Both the position numbers and the translations under genes were made by a program. From contig NZ_RRCN01000001.1 in assembly GCF_003863965.1 (NCBI RefSeq), positions 917,042 to 981,041 of the forward strand: 64,000 bases of DNA, written 5' to 3'. Source of the stretch: Paenibacillus oralis. Lineage in GTDB: Bacteria > Bacillota > Bacilli > Paenibacillales > Paenibacillaceae. The stretch's first letter is position 1, and each line of letters opens with the position of its first letter. This document shows positions 17,039-25,343 of the stretch, one piece after another. The notes beneath the pieces were generated by a model, which saw only the letters and a program-made list of their open reading frames with translations, was not told where the DNA came from and ran no database searches.

Positions 17039-18226
17039 TTACTTCAAAAAAAGACCGTATACCTTTTTGACCGCTGTCATCACATCTACCACATCCTTGT
17101 CCATCATCTTCGGAAAGAGCGGCAATGTTATGGCTGTATTATAATATGTCTCCGCATTAGGGCACAAACCTGAGCAATAACCAAGTCCCTTGTAGTAAGG
17201 CTGCAAATAAACGGGAATATAATGCACATTTATCCCGATATTTTCCGCGCGAAGCGCCTCAAAAATCTCTCTCCGATCTGCGGTAAAGTACTCCGGCAAC
17301 CAGCGAATTATGTAAAGATGCCATGAAGACTCGGCCATAGGGTACTGTTTAGGAACGACAAGGCCAGGCAACGTGGAGAAAAATTCATTATAGGTTGCCG
17401 CGATTTCTCGTCTTCTTGCAATAAAATCGTCGAGCTTGTCCATCTGGCTTGCGCCCAACGCCGCTTGCATGTCGGTCATGCGGTAATTGTAGCCCAGTTC
17501 CTGCATTTCGTAATACCACGGTCCGTCCGTCCGCGTTAGTTTTTCCGGCTCCCTAGTCATCCCGTGGCTGCGGAATAACAACAGCCGCTCATAGTAGCGC
17601 TCATTGTCCGTCGTAATTATACCGCCTTCGCCGGTTGTAACATGTTTGACCGGGTGGAAGCTAAACATGGTCATATCGGCACAGGAGCCTATCTTACGCC
17701 CAGCATAAGTAGCCCCTAACGAATGCGCGGCATCCTGAATCAAAACGAGGTTTCGATCATGCGCCAACATCGAGATTCGGTCGATTTCCACCGGCTGCCC
17801 CGTAAAGTCAACCGCTATAATCGCCTTGGTTCGTTCGGTTATTTTCGACTCTATCTCCGCCGGATCGACATTGTACGTATCCATGTCGATATCTGCAAAA
17901 ACCGGCGTTCCGCCTTGATAAAGCACACAGTTGCTGCTGGCCAGAAAAGTAATCGGCGTCGTTATCACTTCGTCACCTTGGCCGATCTCAGCCGCAAAAC
18001 AGGCGCCATGAAGCGCGGCCGTGCCGTTGGCGAAGGCCACCGCATATTTGGCACCGACATATTCGGCAACTTTTCGCTCGAAAGCTTGAATGGCGGGCCC
18101 TTGGGTGATGAAGTCTCCCCGCAGAACCTTAACCACCGCTTCAATATCCTGTTCATCCAGCCACTGCTGCCCGTAAGGCAGCAGCGTAGCGCGAACCGGC
18201 TGGTTAGATTCATGTTCTTTTGACAT
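17039..18226 (-). CDS. pseC: UDP-4-amino-4,6-dideoxy-GlcNAc transaminase, PseC type
   Basis: This DegT/DnrJ/EryC1/StrS aminotransferase has 395 residues. The PLP lysine is in SFHPVKHVTTGEGG (K194), and the family motifs PITFLASSNCVL, VDFTGQPVEID, IQDAAHSLGA and NYRMTDMQAALG are present. It would aminate the 4-keto intermediate made by a PseB-type dehydratase, using glutamate. It is the last gene of the large operon running from 30.6 kb, ending at the bidirectional terminator. The pseB candidate lies in a separate operon at 41.4 kb, while an SDR lies directly upstream. B. subtilis SpsC is a close alternative name. Confidence 0.88.
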   Translation of the reverse strand: MSKEHESNQPVRATLLPYGQQWLDEQDIEAVVKVLRGDFITQGPAIQAFERKVAEYVGAKYAVAFANGTAALHGACFAAEIGQGDEVITTPITFLASSNCVLYQGGTPVFADIDMDTYNVDPAEIESKITERTKAIIAVDFTGQPVEIDRISMLAHDRNLVLIQDAAHSLGATYAGRKIGSCADMTMFSFHPVKHVTTGEGGIITTDNERYYERLLLFRSHGMTREPEKLTRTDGPWYYEMQELGYNYRMTDMQAALGASQMDKLDDFIARRREIAATYNEFFSTLPGLVVPKQYPMAESSWHLYIIRWLPEYFTADRREIFEALRAENIGINVHYIPVYLQPYYKGLGYCSGLCPNAETYYNTAITLPLFPKMMDKDVVDVMTAVKKVYGLFLK

Positions 18227-18268
18227 TCCGCTTTCCCTTCTTCCTCAAAATGCAAATTATACCGGTTG

Positions 18269-19216
18269 CTAATCCAACCCTCCGGATCGAATCCACTCGC
18301 GTGTCCGGGCAATACCTTCCTCCAGCGTTACCCGTGGCTCCCAACCGAGCAAACGTTTAGCTTTTTGCGAATTGCATAGCAGCTTCTGAATTTCACTCTG
18401 CGGGTGAATATGCTCCACATGCCTGATCCGCGAGCGATCGCCCGCGATAAGCAACGCCAAATCGTTGATCGCAATGTCCCGCCCCAACCCGGCATTCACA
18501 ATCTCACCATTAACGGCATCGGAAAAACCAGCTGAAACAACAAAGTTTGCACAATCCTCCACATAAAGAAGATCGCGCGTCTGTGTGCCTTCTCCGTAAA
18601 TGCGGAACTCTTTTCCATCCAATTCATTTTTGATGAAAATAGCAACCACGCCGCCCTCACCGCCGGTCTTCTGAAACGGACCATAAGTGTTAAATGGGCG
18701 AATGACCACGGTTGGCAGACCATAGGCATGATAATAGGAAAGGACCATATTTTCAGCGGCAACCTTAGCCCCGGCGTAAGGCGAAGCCGGTTTTGTCGGA
18801 TGCCGTTCGGTGATGCCGGTGTCGTCATTACACCGATCATAGACCATACAAGTGCTCATGAATACGACCTTGGTATTATACTTGCGGCATTGCTCCAAAA
18901 TATAAAACGTGCCGACCGTGTCATTATTAAACGTTGTTCGCGGGTCGTCGATCGAATCTTGGACGTTGATGGAAGCCCCGAGATGGTAGCAAATATCGAA
19001 CTTATGCTGGCCAAATAAATCGCTGAGCAACGGCTCGTCCAAAATCGTTCCTTTGATAAACTGTTTAAATCCTTGGTGGCCGTGAAACTCGCGGATGTTT
19101 TCTTCCCGCCCATTGGACAGATCGTCCAAAATCCAAAGATTGTGGCCCTCATCCAAAAGGCGTTTGGCAACCCAACGCCCGATAAATCCGGCCCCGCCGG
19201 TGAGTAAGATGTTCAT
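18269..19216 (-). CDS. NAD-dependent sugar epimerase/dehydratase (SDR)
   Basis: This extended SDR has 315 residues, with AAGGAG before ATG 19216. The N-terminal LLTGGAGFIGRWVAKRLL binds NAD; the catalytic Tyr and Lys are in SPYAGAKVAAENM; FNTYGPFQ and YGEGTQTRDLLYVEDCA are typical of UDP-glucose/UDP-GlcNAc 4-epimerases and dTDP-glucose dehydratases. It sits between the formyltransferase and pseC genes, so it probably acts on a UDP-sugar of the nonulosonate pathway, either as a second 4,6-dehydratase or as an epimerase that tunes the product. Its substrate cannot be decided from sequence. Confidence 0.8.
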   Translation of the reverse strand: MNILLTGGAGFIGRWVAKRLLDEGHNLWILDDLSNGREENIREFHGHQGFKQFIKGTILDEPLLSDLFGQHKFDICYHLGASINVQDSIDDPRTTFNNDTVGTFYILEQCRKYNTKVVFMSTCMVYDRCNDDTGITERHPTKPASPYAGAKVAAENMVLSYYHAYGLPTVVIRPFNTYGPFQKTGGEGGVVAIFIKNELDGKEFRIYGEGTQTRDLLYVEDCANFVVSAGFSDAVNGEIVNAGLGRDIAINDLALLIAGDRSRIRHVEHIHPQSEIQKLLCNSQKAKRLLGWEPRVTLEEGIARTREWIRSGGLD

Positions 19217-19245
19217 AGGTTAGAAGCTCCTTAAAATATAATTCT

Positions 19246-20043
19246 TCAAAAAGCACGTACCAGTGGAGGAGGCGTATTTCCAAGCTTCCCGTCCAAATAG
19301 AGATCTACTATATTGTTATCATATAACTCGTAAATTACACGAAGATGATATGGCTCCCAGTCCGCCGAAGTAAACAACTTACCGCTGCTCTTTTGCGGTA
19401 CTTCTACGATGCTTTCACCTAAAGAAATCTTCCTTAGAATTTCTATCAGGTCAACCGCGGTTTGCTTCACGGCGTTGCAGGCCACATCATGTATCCCATC
19501 GCCGTAATTTAAATGAGGCACAGAATGATGAATAATCCCCCCACCATCCAATTTTGAAGTAAGGCGATGAATCGTCATTCCCGCCCAGTTGGGCTTCATA
19601 AAATAAAATGGCCAGAATAAAGTAGTATTCCCACGATACCAGGGAGACAAGCCGCCATGAATATTCCAAGAATACTCAGGAAATAATCTCAGCACCTCGT
19701 CATTCAGTTTATGAACCCCATAGCTGATTACAACATCGGGATCATATTTAGTAACCCAATCCATCACAGATGGCCCGTTTAATTCGGATGTATTAACGTA
19801 CAGAACCGGAACAGTCCAGTTTGATAAGTCAATCTCGCCGAAGGCTTGGTGCTCCGTCCGTTCCCTATCTTCAAAGTGCCTTAAAAATAACTTCTTATCT
19901 CTCTCTTCTATGTTAGCTGGCGGCAAGGGAAGGAATTCTTCACGTTGCTCAATAATAAGAGAAGTTAAATATCCGGCATTATACAAAGTCTGTGCAAAAT
20001 ATAGGTGACGGGGATGTGAACCGGTTAATAACAACAGTTTCAA
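19246..20043 (-). CDS. Formyltransferase-family protein (methionyl-tRNA formyltransferase fold)
   Basis: This encodes 265 residues from a TTG start at 20043, which overlaps the upstream stop codon (TTGA) and has AAGGGAG in front. SWNIHGGLSPWYRGNTTLFW contains the N-x-H-x-S-type catalytic motif of N10-formyl-tetrahydrofolate-dependent formyltransferases. LDGGGIIHHSVPHL matches the loop that precedes the conserved Asp region. It could N-formylate an amino sugar (as VioF, WekD or FdtF do) or use the fold for another acyl-type transfer. Its location inside the pse operon points to modification of the nonulosonate amine. Confidence 0.8.
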   Translation of the reverse strand: MKLLLLTGSHPRHLYFAQTLYNAGYLTSLIIEQREEFLPLPPANIEERDKKLFLRHFEDRERTEHQAFGEIDLSNWTVPVLYVNTSELNGPSVMDWVTKYDPDVVISYGVHKLNDEVLRLFPEYSWNIHGGLSPWYRGNTTLFWPFYFMKPNWAGMTIHRLTSKLDGGGIIHHSVPHLNYGDGIHDVACNAVKQTAVDLIEILRKISLGESIVEVPQKSSGKLFTSADWEPYHLRVIYELYDNNIVDLYLDGKLGNTPPPLVRAF

Positions 20044-21389
20044 TATAGTTCTCCCTTCTCATCAAATGGTCCCGAGATGATTTTTTTCTCCAATAATAAT
20101 TTTATGATAGGTACAAGTTCTAAAATGCTGCAGCGGCACTTTTCAGCGATTTCTCTTAATGGATGCTCTCCATCAGAATAGTTGAGAATCATTAAGATCC
20201 GCGATAACTGCACTCTATTGTCATTTAATTGATTAGTCGAAAGCCCCATACCCGTTCCGGCAGCATTTAAATCAGGGTATAGCTCATGTTTATCCAGCTT
20301 GACTTCGCCAAATGGGGAATTATTGATATAATAGCCATCCCACTCCAAAGCCTCAATCAGCAGTTCTAATTCATTTACACTTTTGTGTAACGCCTCAATC
20401 ATCATCGTTTCTTTAGTATCCAGAGAATTGTGATAACCGGGATAAGTTCCATAGACGCTTCTAGCCATTTGCCCAACCGGAAAGTTAAACCCTGGGGAAC
20501 AGTACTGTCTCTCATCCGATCCATAAGTCGGAGTAAACGGCCTAGTATCACCCTCCAGTGCATGAAATTGATTTAAATGCTCCCACATTAAATCAATTGG
20601 AGCATCTCCTTTTCTTGACTTTTTATAGCTTAATGCTGAACTCCCGCCCAAACAGGTAAGTACAATACCACTGTAAATCTTGGACCTCATTTCTTCACCA
20701 AAACGATGCAAGTAGCTTATACTGCCAATCGTTTCGGGAAGAAAAACAAACCGATAAGTAAATCTTTTGGGACGATTAGCCAGTCGTTTATATAGAAAAG
20801 TTGATACAATGGGCCCGCTCAGCTCGTTATTCGCTAAAGAAGGATGACAAACATATGCGCTAATCAGCACTTCCTTTTTACTCTTTCCAGGCAATATAGC
20901 GTGAGAATAGTTTAATTCTCCATCTATAAATTCACTGTCGATATAAGCATGGTATTTCCCCGGCTTAAGATCTGCTCTTACTTTATGCGGGAGGCAAAAT
21001 CCCCAACGTTCTTTATAATAAGATGTTACATAAGGAATAGCCTCTGGCAGTGCCGGAATGGAAAAAAGGTGCTCCTGCAATTCTTCCAATTCCATTTCCT
21101 TATTGACTGCTGTACTATAATTCAATACATGAAGATTATGATCTTTAAAATCAACGATCGTATTTCCGTCCGGTCCTTTCAATACAGCTTCATTAATAAC
21201 CCATTCCTTAGGAACCGTCCAGTCATAAACTTCAGTTCCCGACTTCACTCCAAAGTGTTCAAGTGGAATATACTCTGACAAAATATTCAAAGTTTCGCGC
21301 AAACCCGTCCCGGTAATACTTCGGCATATCGGGAACAAGCGGTCAAATAACTCGTCCATTTCGGTAATCTCATTTTCACCCAAGTCCAA
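20040..21389 (-). CDS. DUF4910 aminopeptidase-like protein
   Basis: This encodes 449 residues from TTG 21389 with GGAG just upstream; later starts are possible. The N-terminal MDELFDRLFPICRSITG, WTVPKEW and YVTSYYKERWGFCLPH are the hallmarks of the DUF2172/DUF4910 family, which has an M28 zinc-aminopeptidase fold. CHPSLANNELSGP contains the first metal-ligand region. The end (GEHPLREIAEKCRCS...ELVPIIKLLLEKKII) is a winged-helix-like tail. Members commonly sit in polysaccharide and nonulosonate gene clusters, but their reaction is not established to my knowledge. It overlaps the formyltransferase gene by 4 bp, suggesting that the two work together. Confidence 0.8.
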   Translation of the reverse strand: MDLGENEITEMDELFDRLFPICRSITGTGLRETLNILSEYIPLEHFGVKSGTEVYDWTVPKEWVINEAVLKGPDGNTIVDFKDHNLHVLNYSTAVNKEMELEELQEHLFSIPALPEAIPYVTSYYKERWGFCLPHKVRADLKPGKYHAYIDSEFIDGELNYSHAILPGKSKKEVLISAYVCHPSLANNELSGPIVSTFLYKRLANRPKRFTYRFVFLPETIGSISYLHRFGEEMRSKIYSGIVLTCLGGSSALSYKKSRKGDAPIDLMWEHLNQFHALEGDTRPFTPTYGSDERQYCSPGFNFPVGQMARSVYGTYPGYHNSLDTKETMMIEALHKSVNELELLIEALEWDGYYINNSPFGEVKLDKHELYPDLNAAGTGMGLSTNQLNDNRVQLSRILMILNYSDGEHPLREIAEKCRCSILELVPIIKLLLEKKIISGPFDEKGELY

Positions 21390-21440
21390 TCAACTCCAGC
21401 CTAAACGTTTCTAACAAAAATTAATTAATATAATGAGTTA

Positions 21441-22487
21441 CTACAATAAATCCCACGTTACAGGAGTACCCTTCTTTATATCTTGTTTAACCGTTTTCCC
21501 TAAGAGATGATCTAAATATTTCGTCGGTAATCCTAGACCTGGTCGAATAGCCTTTATATTGTTTTTTGTTAATGCTTCTCCCTTTTTTACATCTTGGGAA
21601 ATATAAAGAGAACGGCGGTGTTTTAATGATGGAACCTCTCGATCCGTTGCCCCGTAAGTGATCGTACCCAATGCCTGCCAGGCCCGCTCGGACTCAACCA
21701 CCAATGCTTTCAACTCATCCGGCTCAAGTGAAAAAGCGGAATCAACCCCTCCTTCAGCTCTGCTGAGGGTGAAGTGCTTCTCGATTACTGTGGTTCCAAG
21801 AGCAACGCTTGCCACTGACACGCCGATGCCCATGGTATGGTCGGAAATGCCGACTTGACAGTTGAACAGTTGCTCCATATGGGGGATGGTCAATATGTTT
21901 GTATTATTCGGTGAGGCAGGGTAAGTGCTTGTGCATTTCAACAACACGATATGCTTTGCGCCAGCCTTCCTTGCCTCCCGAACGGTTTCGTCCAACTCCG
22001 CTATAGAAGCCATTCCCGTCGATATAATAAGAGGTTTTCCCGTAGCCGCAACCTTCCGAATAAGTTGAATATCTGTATTCTCAAATGAAGCTATTTTATA
22101 GGCCGGAACATGTAAACCTTCCAGGAAATCTACCGCCGTCTCATCGAATGGAGTGCTGAAAGCAAGTAAACCTAATTCGGCGCATTTTTTAAATATGGGT
22201 TCGTGCCATTCCCACGGGGTATAGGCTTCTTGATACAAGTTATAGAGTGACGAACCACTCCATAAGTTATTGGGATCTTCGATAAAGAAATCCCCATCAT
22301 GAATATCCAGGGTCATCGTATCCGCCGTGTAAGTTTGCAGCTTCAAAGCATCGGCTCCGGCTCTGGCAGCAGCTTCCACAATGGCCAGCGCCCGGTCCAG
22401 CGATTGATTATGGTTACCGGACATTTCTGCGATAATAAATGGCTTTTGATCTTTACCAATCCACCGACTACCAATTTGAAATTTCAT
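21441..22487 (-). CDS. pseI: Pseudaminic acid synthase
   Basis: This encodes 348 residues from ATG 22487, which has AGGGTGG at good spacing; a GTG three codons earlier has none. It is a NeuB-family TIM barrel (IIAEMSGNHNQSLDRALAIV, ALKLQTYTADTMTL, FSTPFDETAVDFL, GISDHTMGIGVSVASVALG, EKHFTLSRAEGGVDSAFSLEP) followed by a C-terminal SAF antifreeze-like domain (RRSLYISQDVKKGEAL to WDLL). It condenses 6-deoxy-AltdiNAc with phosphoenolpyruvate. The MSGNHNQ and DSAFSLEP variants match PseI rather than NeuB/LegI as I remember these families. Confidence 0.92.
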   Translation of the reverse strand: MKFQIGSRWIGKDQKPFIIAEMSGNHNQSLDRALAIVEAAARAGADALKLQTYTADTMTLDIHDGDFFIEDPNNLWSGSSLYNLYQEAYTPWEWHEPIFKKCAELGLLAFSTPFDETAVDFLEGLHVPAYKIASFENTDIQLIRKVAATGKPLIISTGMASIAELDETVREARKAGAKHIVLLKCTSTYPASPNNTNILTIPHMEQLFNCQVGISDHTMGIGVSVASVALGTTVIEKHFTLSRAEGGVDSAFSLEPDELKALVVESERAWQALGTITYGATDREVPSLKHRRSLYISQDVKKGEALTKNNIKAIRPGLGLPTKYLDHLLGKTVKQDIKKGTPVTWDLL

Positions 22488-22502
22488 GAATCCCACCCTG
22501 TC

Positions 22503-23423
22503 CTATCGAAAGTCATTAAAATGAGTAGCGACGATGGCATTTTGCGGCAAAAGGCACGGAATTTGCTCAAGGATGGGGTACGCAAGCATCCCTTCAGTTG
22601 AGTAATAAGCCGCACTCTTGAGTGCTAACGTTGTTTTTGTAATTGGACAGCACAGTATGTCTGTGTCGTTCCCCTCTTCGGTTTCACCGTGACTATCATC
22701 CTTCTGAATGATCATTAATCCCACCGGGTTTAACGGATTGAGATTCACCTCAAACAAGCGATATTCTATAACCTTGTACCCGAGCTCCTTAGCAGTACCA
22801 TACAAATTTGTGACATATCCATGAGACAGCATTCGCTGTTTCGCTGCTTCATCGGCCAGTTCAAATGCAGGCTCAATCAACAGTACATATTTTCTAGCGA
22901 TTCGATACAGTTCAGTCAAGGCTTCCCGTTCTCGGCCGCCATTTGGTTCAACGGCATGTATTGTGTAAACAAGATCCATTGAATTCTCTTTGACTGGCAT
23001 GCAAAACATATCTCCGGTAAAGAGCTTAACATCATTAATGTTCAAACTTCTCAGGAATTTTTCCCCATATTTAATTCTGGACCAGGATAGATCAAAAGCA
23101 TAAATGTCCTTGGGCCTTTGCTTTAGCCGGGTTATCAAGTTACCTAACATAACGGCTTCCCCAACCCCTGCCTCCAACATAGAATCTAACGATCCCAGGC
23201 CGTTTATTACTTCAGCAAGTTTAGCGGCAAAATCATCTCTTGGTTTGCGGTTATTATAATAACTTTGTATGTAGCTGCCCGCCTGAAAATCATAACTAAT
23301 CAAAATATCAGAGGTAGAGTTAGCCTCTTCTCCTGCACTTTGCTTTAGATGTTGGATAATGTTTTTTTGCTGGTCATACAACTTTTTAATATTCTTTAGC
23401 TGTTTCAGCTTCTCCTCCATCAT
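22503..23423 (-). CDS. SAM-dependent methyltransferase with Trm112-like tail
   Basis: This encodes 306 residues. Residues 85-200 form a class I methyltransferase fold (SMLEAGVGEAVMLGNLI as motif I, DIYAFDLSWSRIKYGE, LFTGDMFCMPVKENSMDLVY). The last ~55 residues (DILCCPITKTTLALKS, MLAYPILEQIPCLLPQ) resemble the small Trm112/YbaR zinc-finger fold but keep only CC at the first knuckle. GGAGG directly precedes two in-frame ATG codons at 23423 and 23420. Between pseI and pseG, it probably O- or N-methylates the nonulosonate or its intermediate. The substrate is unknown. Confidence 0.75.
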   Translation of the reverse strand: MMEEKLKQLKNIKKLYDQQKNIIQHLKQSAGEEANSTSDILISYDFQAGSYIQSYYNNRKPRDDFAAKLAEVINGLGSLDSMLEAGVGEAVMLGNLITRLKQRPKDIYAFDLSWSRIKYGEKFLRSLNINDVKLFTGDMFCMPVKENSMDLVYTIHAVEPNGGREREALTELYRIARKYVLLIEPAFELADEAAKQRMLSHGYVTNLYGTAKELGYKVIEYRLFEVNLNPLNPVGLMIIQKDDSHGETEEGNDTDILCCPITKTTLALKSAAYYSTEGMLAYPILEQIPCLLPQNAIVATHFNDFR

Positions 23424-23464
23424 TGCCTCCCAATTGTCCCCATGTAATTTTGCTAATACATAAA

Positions 23465-24538
23465 TTATAGTGCTTCGAAAAAAAGTTCTTTAATAACTTG
23501 ACTTCCACTAGTCTCGGCATGGCTGTTCATCAACTCCAGGGAGCGATTGCTCATAGCCCTCATCTCCTCAGGAGCATCTATAGCTCTCCTTAAAATATCG
23601 GCATATTTATGTGAATTCATTTGTCTATATGATCCGGTGTTCCAAATAACTCCCATTTGATCGGCTAAACGCGCAGCCTCCAATTGATTATCAGCCACTA
23701 CAGTGACGGATGAAGGCAGGCCGAGGTAACATCGTTCCCACATAGCGACGCCTCCGGCCCCTAGTGCAAAGTCAGCGGCGGCGATCAATTCAGCCATATA
23801 CTCAATCTGTATGTGTAAAGTGAGACGATCAATCGTTTCACATTTTCGCTTAATTTCTTCTTTAAATCGGTGAGAATGACCAATCACGACATCAACCGTT
23901 AGATCGTACAGCGAAAGTTCTTTCAGCGCATCAATCGCTTTTGTCGTTTCATTGGTTGGATCACTACCCCCGAAGAACATTAGCAGTCTGTGTATTTGCC
24001 CTGTTCTTTTCCTTAATTTTCGGCGTTCTGTATAAAATGCCGGCCGAAGCAGCAGATAGGATGGTCCAAGCAGCAGTCTGCACTTATCAGGGACAAGATC
24101 ACGATATCTTTCCTCCGGGTTTTTGGCTAAGTTCTGATCCAGTAGAACATTCGCATGATGCTTCCGATTAGCTAAATCATCAATAACAAGCAGTTTATCA
24201 ATGTAAGGGCGGATTCTGGCTTCCCACTGCTCGTCTATTCCGTAATGATCAACAATCATCCATTTAGGCTTTACTTCTAAATTTAGAGCGATATCGGCAG
24301 TAAACTGAACATCAAACTCCATATTCTCTAAAGATAAAGGATCCTCCGTTTCCATCACATAAACATTAAACCCTCGGGCTTTAATATAATCCGCCATATG
24401 TCCTTTAAGCGCCCGGCAGATAAACAGAGGCTGATGACCATGACGTTTCAATTCATCTGCCAGAGCTAAACATCGCATCACATGCCCAGTCCCAATTTCC
24501 TCCGAAGCATCTGCTCGGATAAATACGATATCTTCCAA
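23465..24538 (-). CDS. pseG: UDP-2,4-diacetamido-2,4,6-trideoxy-altropyranose hydrolase
   Basis: This encodes 357 residues from TTG 24538 (GGTGG upstream). IRADASEEIGTGHVMRCLALA and ELKRHGHQPLFICR at the N-terminus, MIVDHYGIDEQWE, LLMFFGGSDPTNETTKA and DFALGAGGVAMWERC are the PseG/SpsG signature blocks of a GT-B-like hydrolase that releases UDP before PEP condensation. It lies between spsF/pseF and the methyltransferase gene, in pathway order with pseI. Confidence 0.93.
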   Translation of the reverse strand: MEDIVFIRADASEEIGTGHVMRCLALADELKRHGHQPLFICRALKGHMADYIKARGFNVYVMETEDPLSLENMEFDVQFTADIALNLEVKPKWMIVDHYGIDEQWEARIRPYIDKLLVIDDLANRKHHANVLLDQNLAKNPEERYRDLVPDKCRLLLGPSYLLLRPAFYTERRKLRKRTGQIHRLLMFFGGSDPTNETTKAIDALKELSLYDLTVDVVIGHSHRFKEEIKRKCETIDRLTLHIQIEYMAELIAAADFALGAGGVAMWERCYLGLPSSVTVVADNQLEAARLADQMGVIWNTGSYRQMNSHKYADILRRAIDAPEEMRAMSNRSLELMNSHAETSGSQVIKELFFEAL

Positions 24539-24581
24539 CTACACCACCGACTTTTGTTTAATATAATTAGCCTGTGATTGT

Positions 24582-25304
24582 TCAGACGACTGGCTTCTGC
24601 TCCACGTGAGCATTGAGGCTAGCAAGTTCAGGACGGTCCAGCAAGTATTGAATGACCTCTGCGCTAGAGATGTAAGGATCATTAAAATGTCTTGCTACCG
24701 TAGAGATCAATGCGTAATCTTCCTCTGTATCAAGCGTGATGCGAAGCTGAGTATGCAGTCGGTTCACAGGAGGATGATACACCGTTCTGGTAAATTGCTC
24801 CCTATATTCATAAGCATAATAGGTCACATGCTCCCTATGGCGAGGCTCTTGTCCTTGCTTATCTATAACCTGCAATGCAGTATAGGAGATCGCCTCGACA
24901 GCAAGTCCCCTAGGCAAAGCAGCCCCGAGATCGACGATATCGACTTGCTCCTGCTGGATTAGACGAATCATGTCCTCCGCCATCTCCACATCGACAAAGG
25001 GGCAGTCGGCTGTGACTCGTACAACATAAGTAGGCTGGTAGGGCTGAGCCGCTTCCATATAGCGGCTTAATACGTCTTCCTCCGAGCCGCGGCAGCAGAC
25101 GATCTGATGCTTGCTGCACCACTGCTCCACCGCATCATCCTGCGGTAACCTTGAAGTAGCCACAATCACTTCATCGACCCCGCGAATACTTCTGCAGCGG
25201 GATGTTACATAGAACAAATTATCGTGATCGCCTAACGGCATTAAGATTTTTCCCGGCAATCGCGTGGAACCCATCCTTGCTTGAATAACTACGATTGTTT
25301 TCAT
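24582..25304 (-). CDS. spsF: CMP-pseudaminic acid-type cytidylyltransferase (SpsF/PseF)
   Basis: This encodes 240 residues from ATG 25304 (AGGAAG at 9-10 bp); an ATG nine codons earlier lacks such a site. VVIQARMGSTRLPGKILMPL is the cytidylyltransferase nucleotide-binding motif; CRGSEEDVLSRYMEAA, VRVTADCPFVD and LRITLDTEEDYALI are SpsF-family blocks. It activates the nonulosonic acid with CTP. It follows luxC-like and precedes pseG, which places the acyl cassette in the same transcript as the activation step. Confidence 0.88.
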   Translation of the reverse strand: MKTIVVIQARMGSTRLPGKILMPLGDHDNLFYVTSRCRSIRGVDEVIVATSRLPQDDAVEQWCSKHQIVCCRGSEEDVLSRYMEAAQPYQPTYVVRVTADCPFVDVEMAEDMIRLIQQEQVDIVDLGAALPRGLAVEAISYTALQVIDKQGQEPRHREHVTYYAYEYREQFTRTVYHPPVNRLHTQLRITLDTEEDYALISTVARHFNDPYISSAEVIQYLLDRPELASLNAHVEQKPVV

Positions 25305-25343
25305 AGGCTGCGCACTTCCTTTTTTCTGCATCGTTTCAACCCA

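Noticed and set aside
17667..17675. Sigma-D-like CATATCGGC inside pseC
   Set aside because: The element lies within a coding region, has no TAAA at 14-16 bp and no gene starts after it. Similar hits in pseG, neuC-region and fabG were rejected for the same reason.
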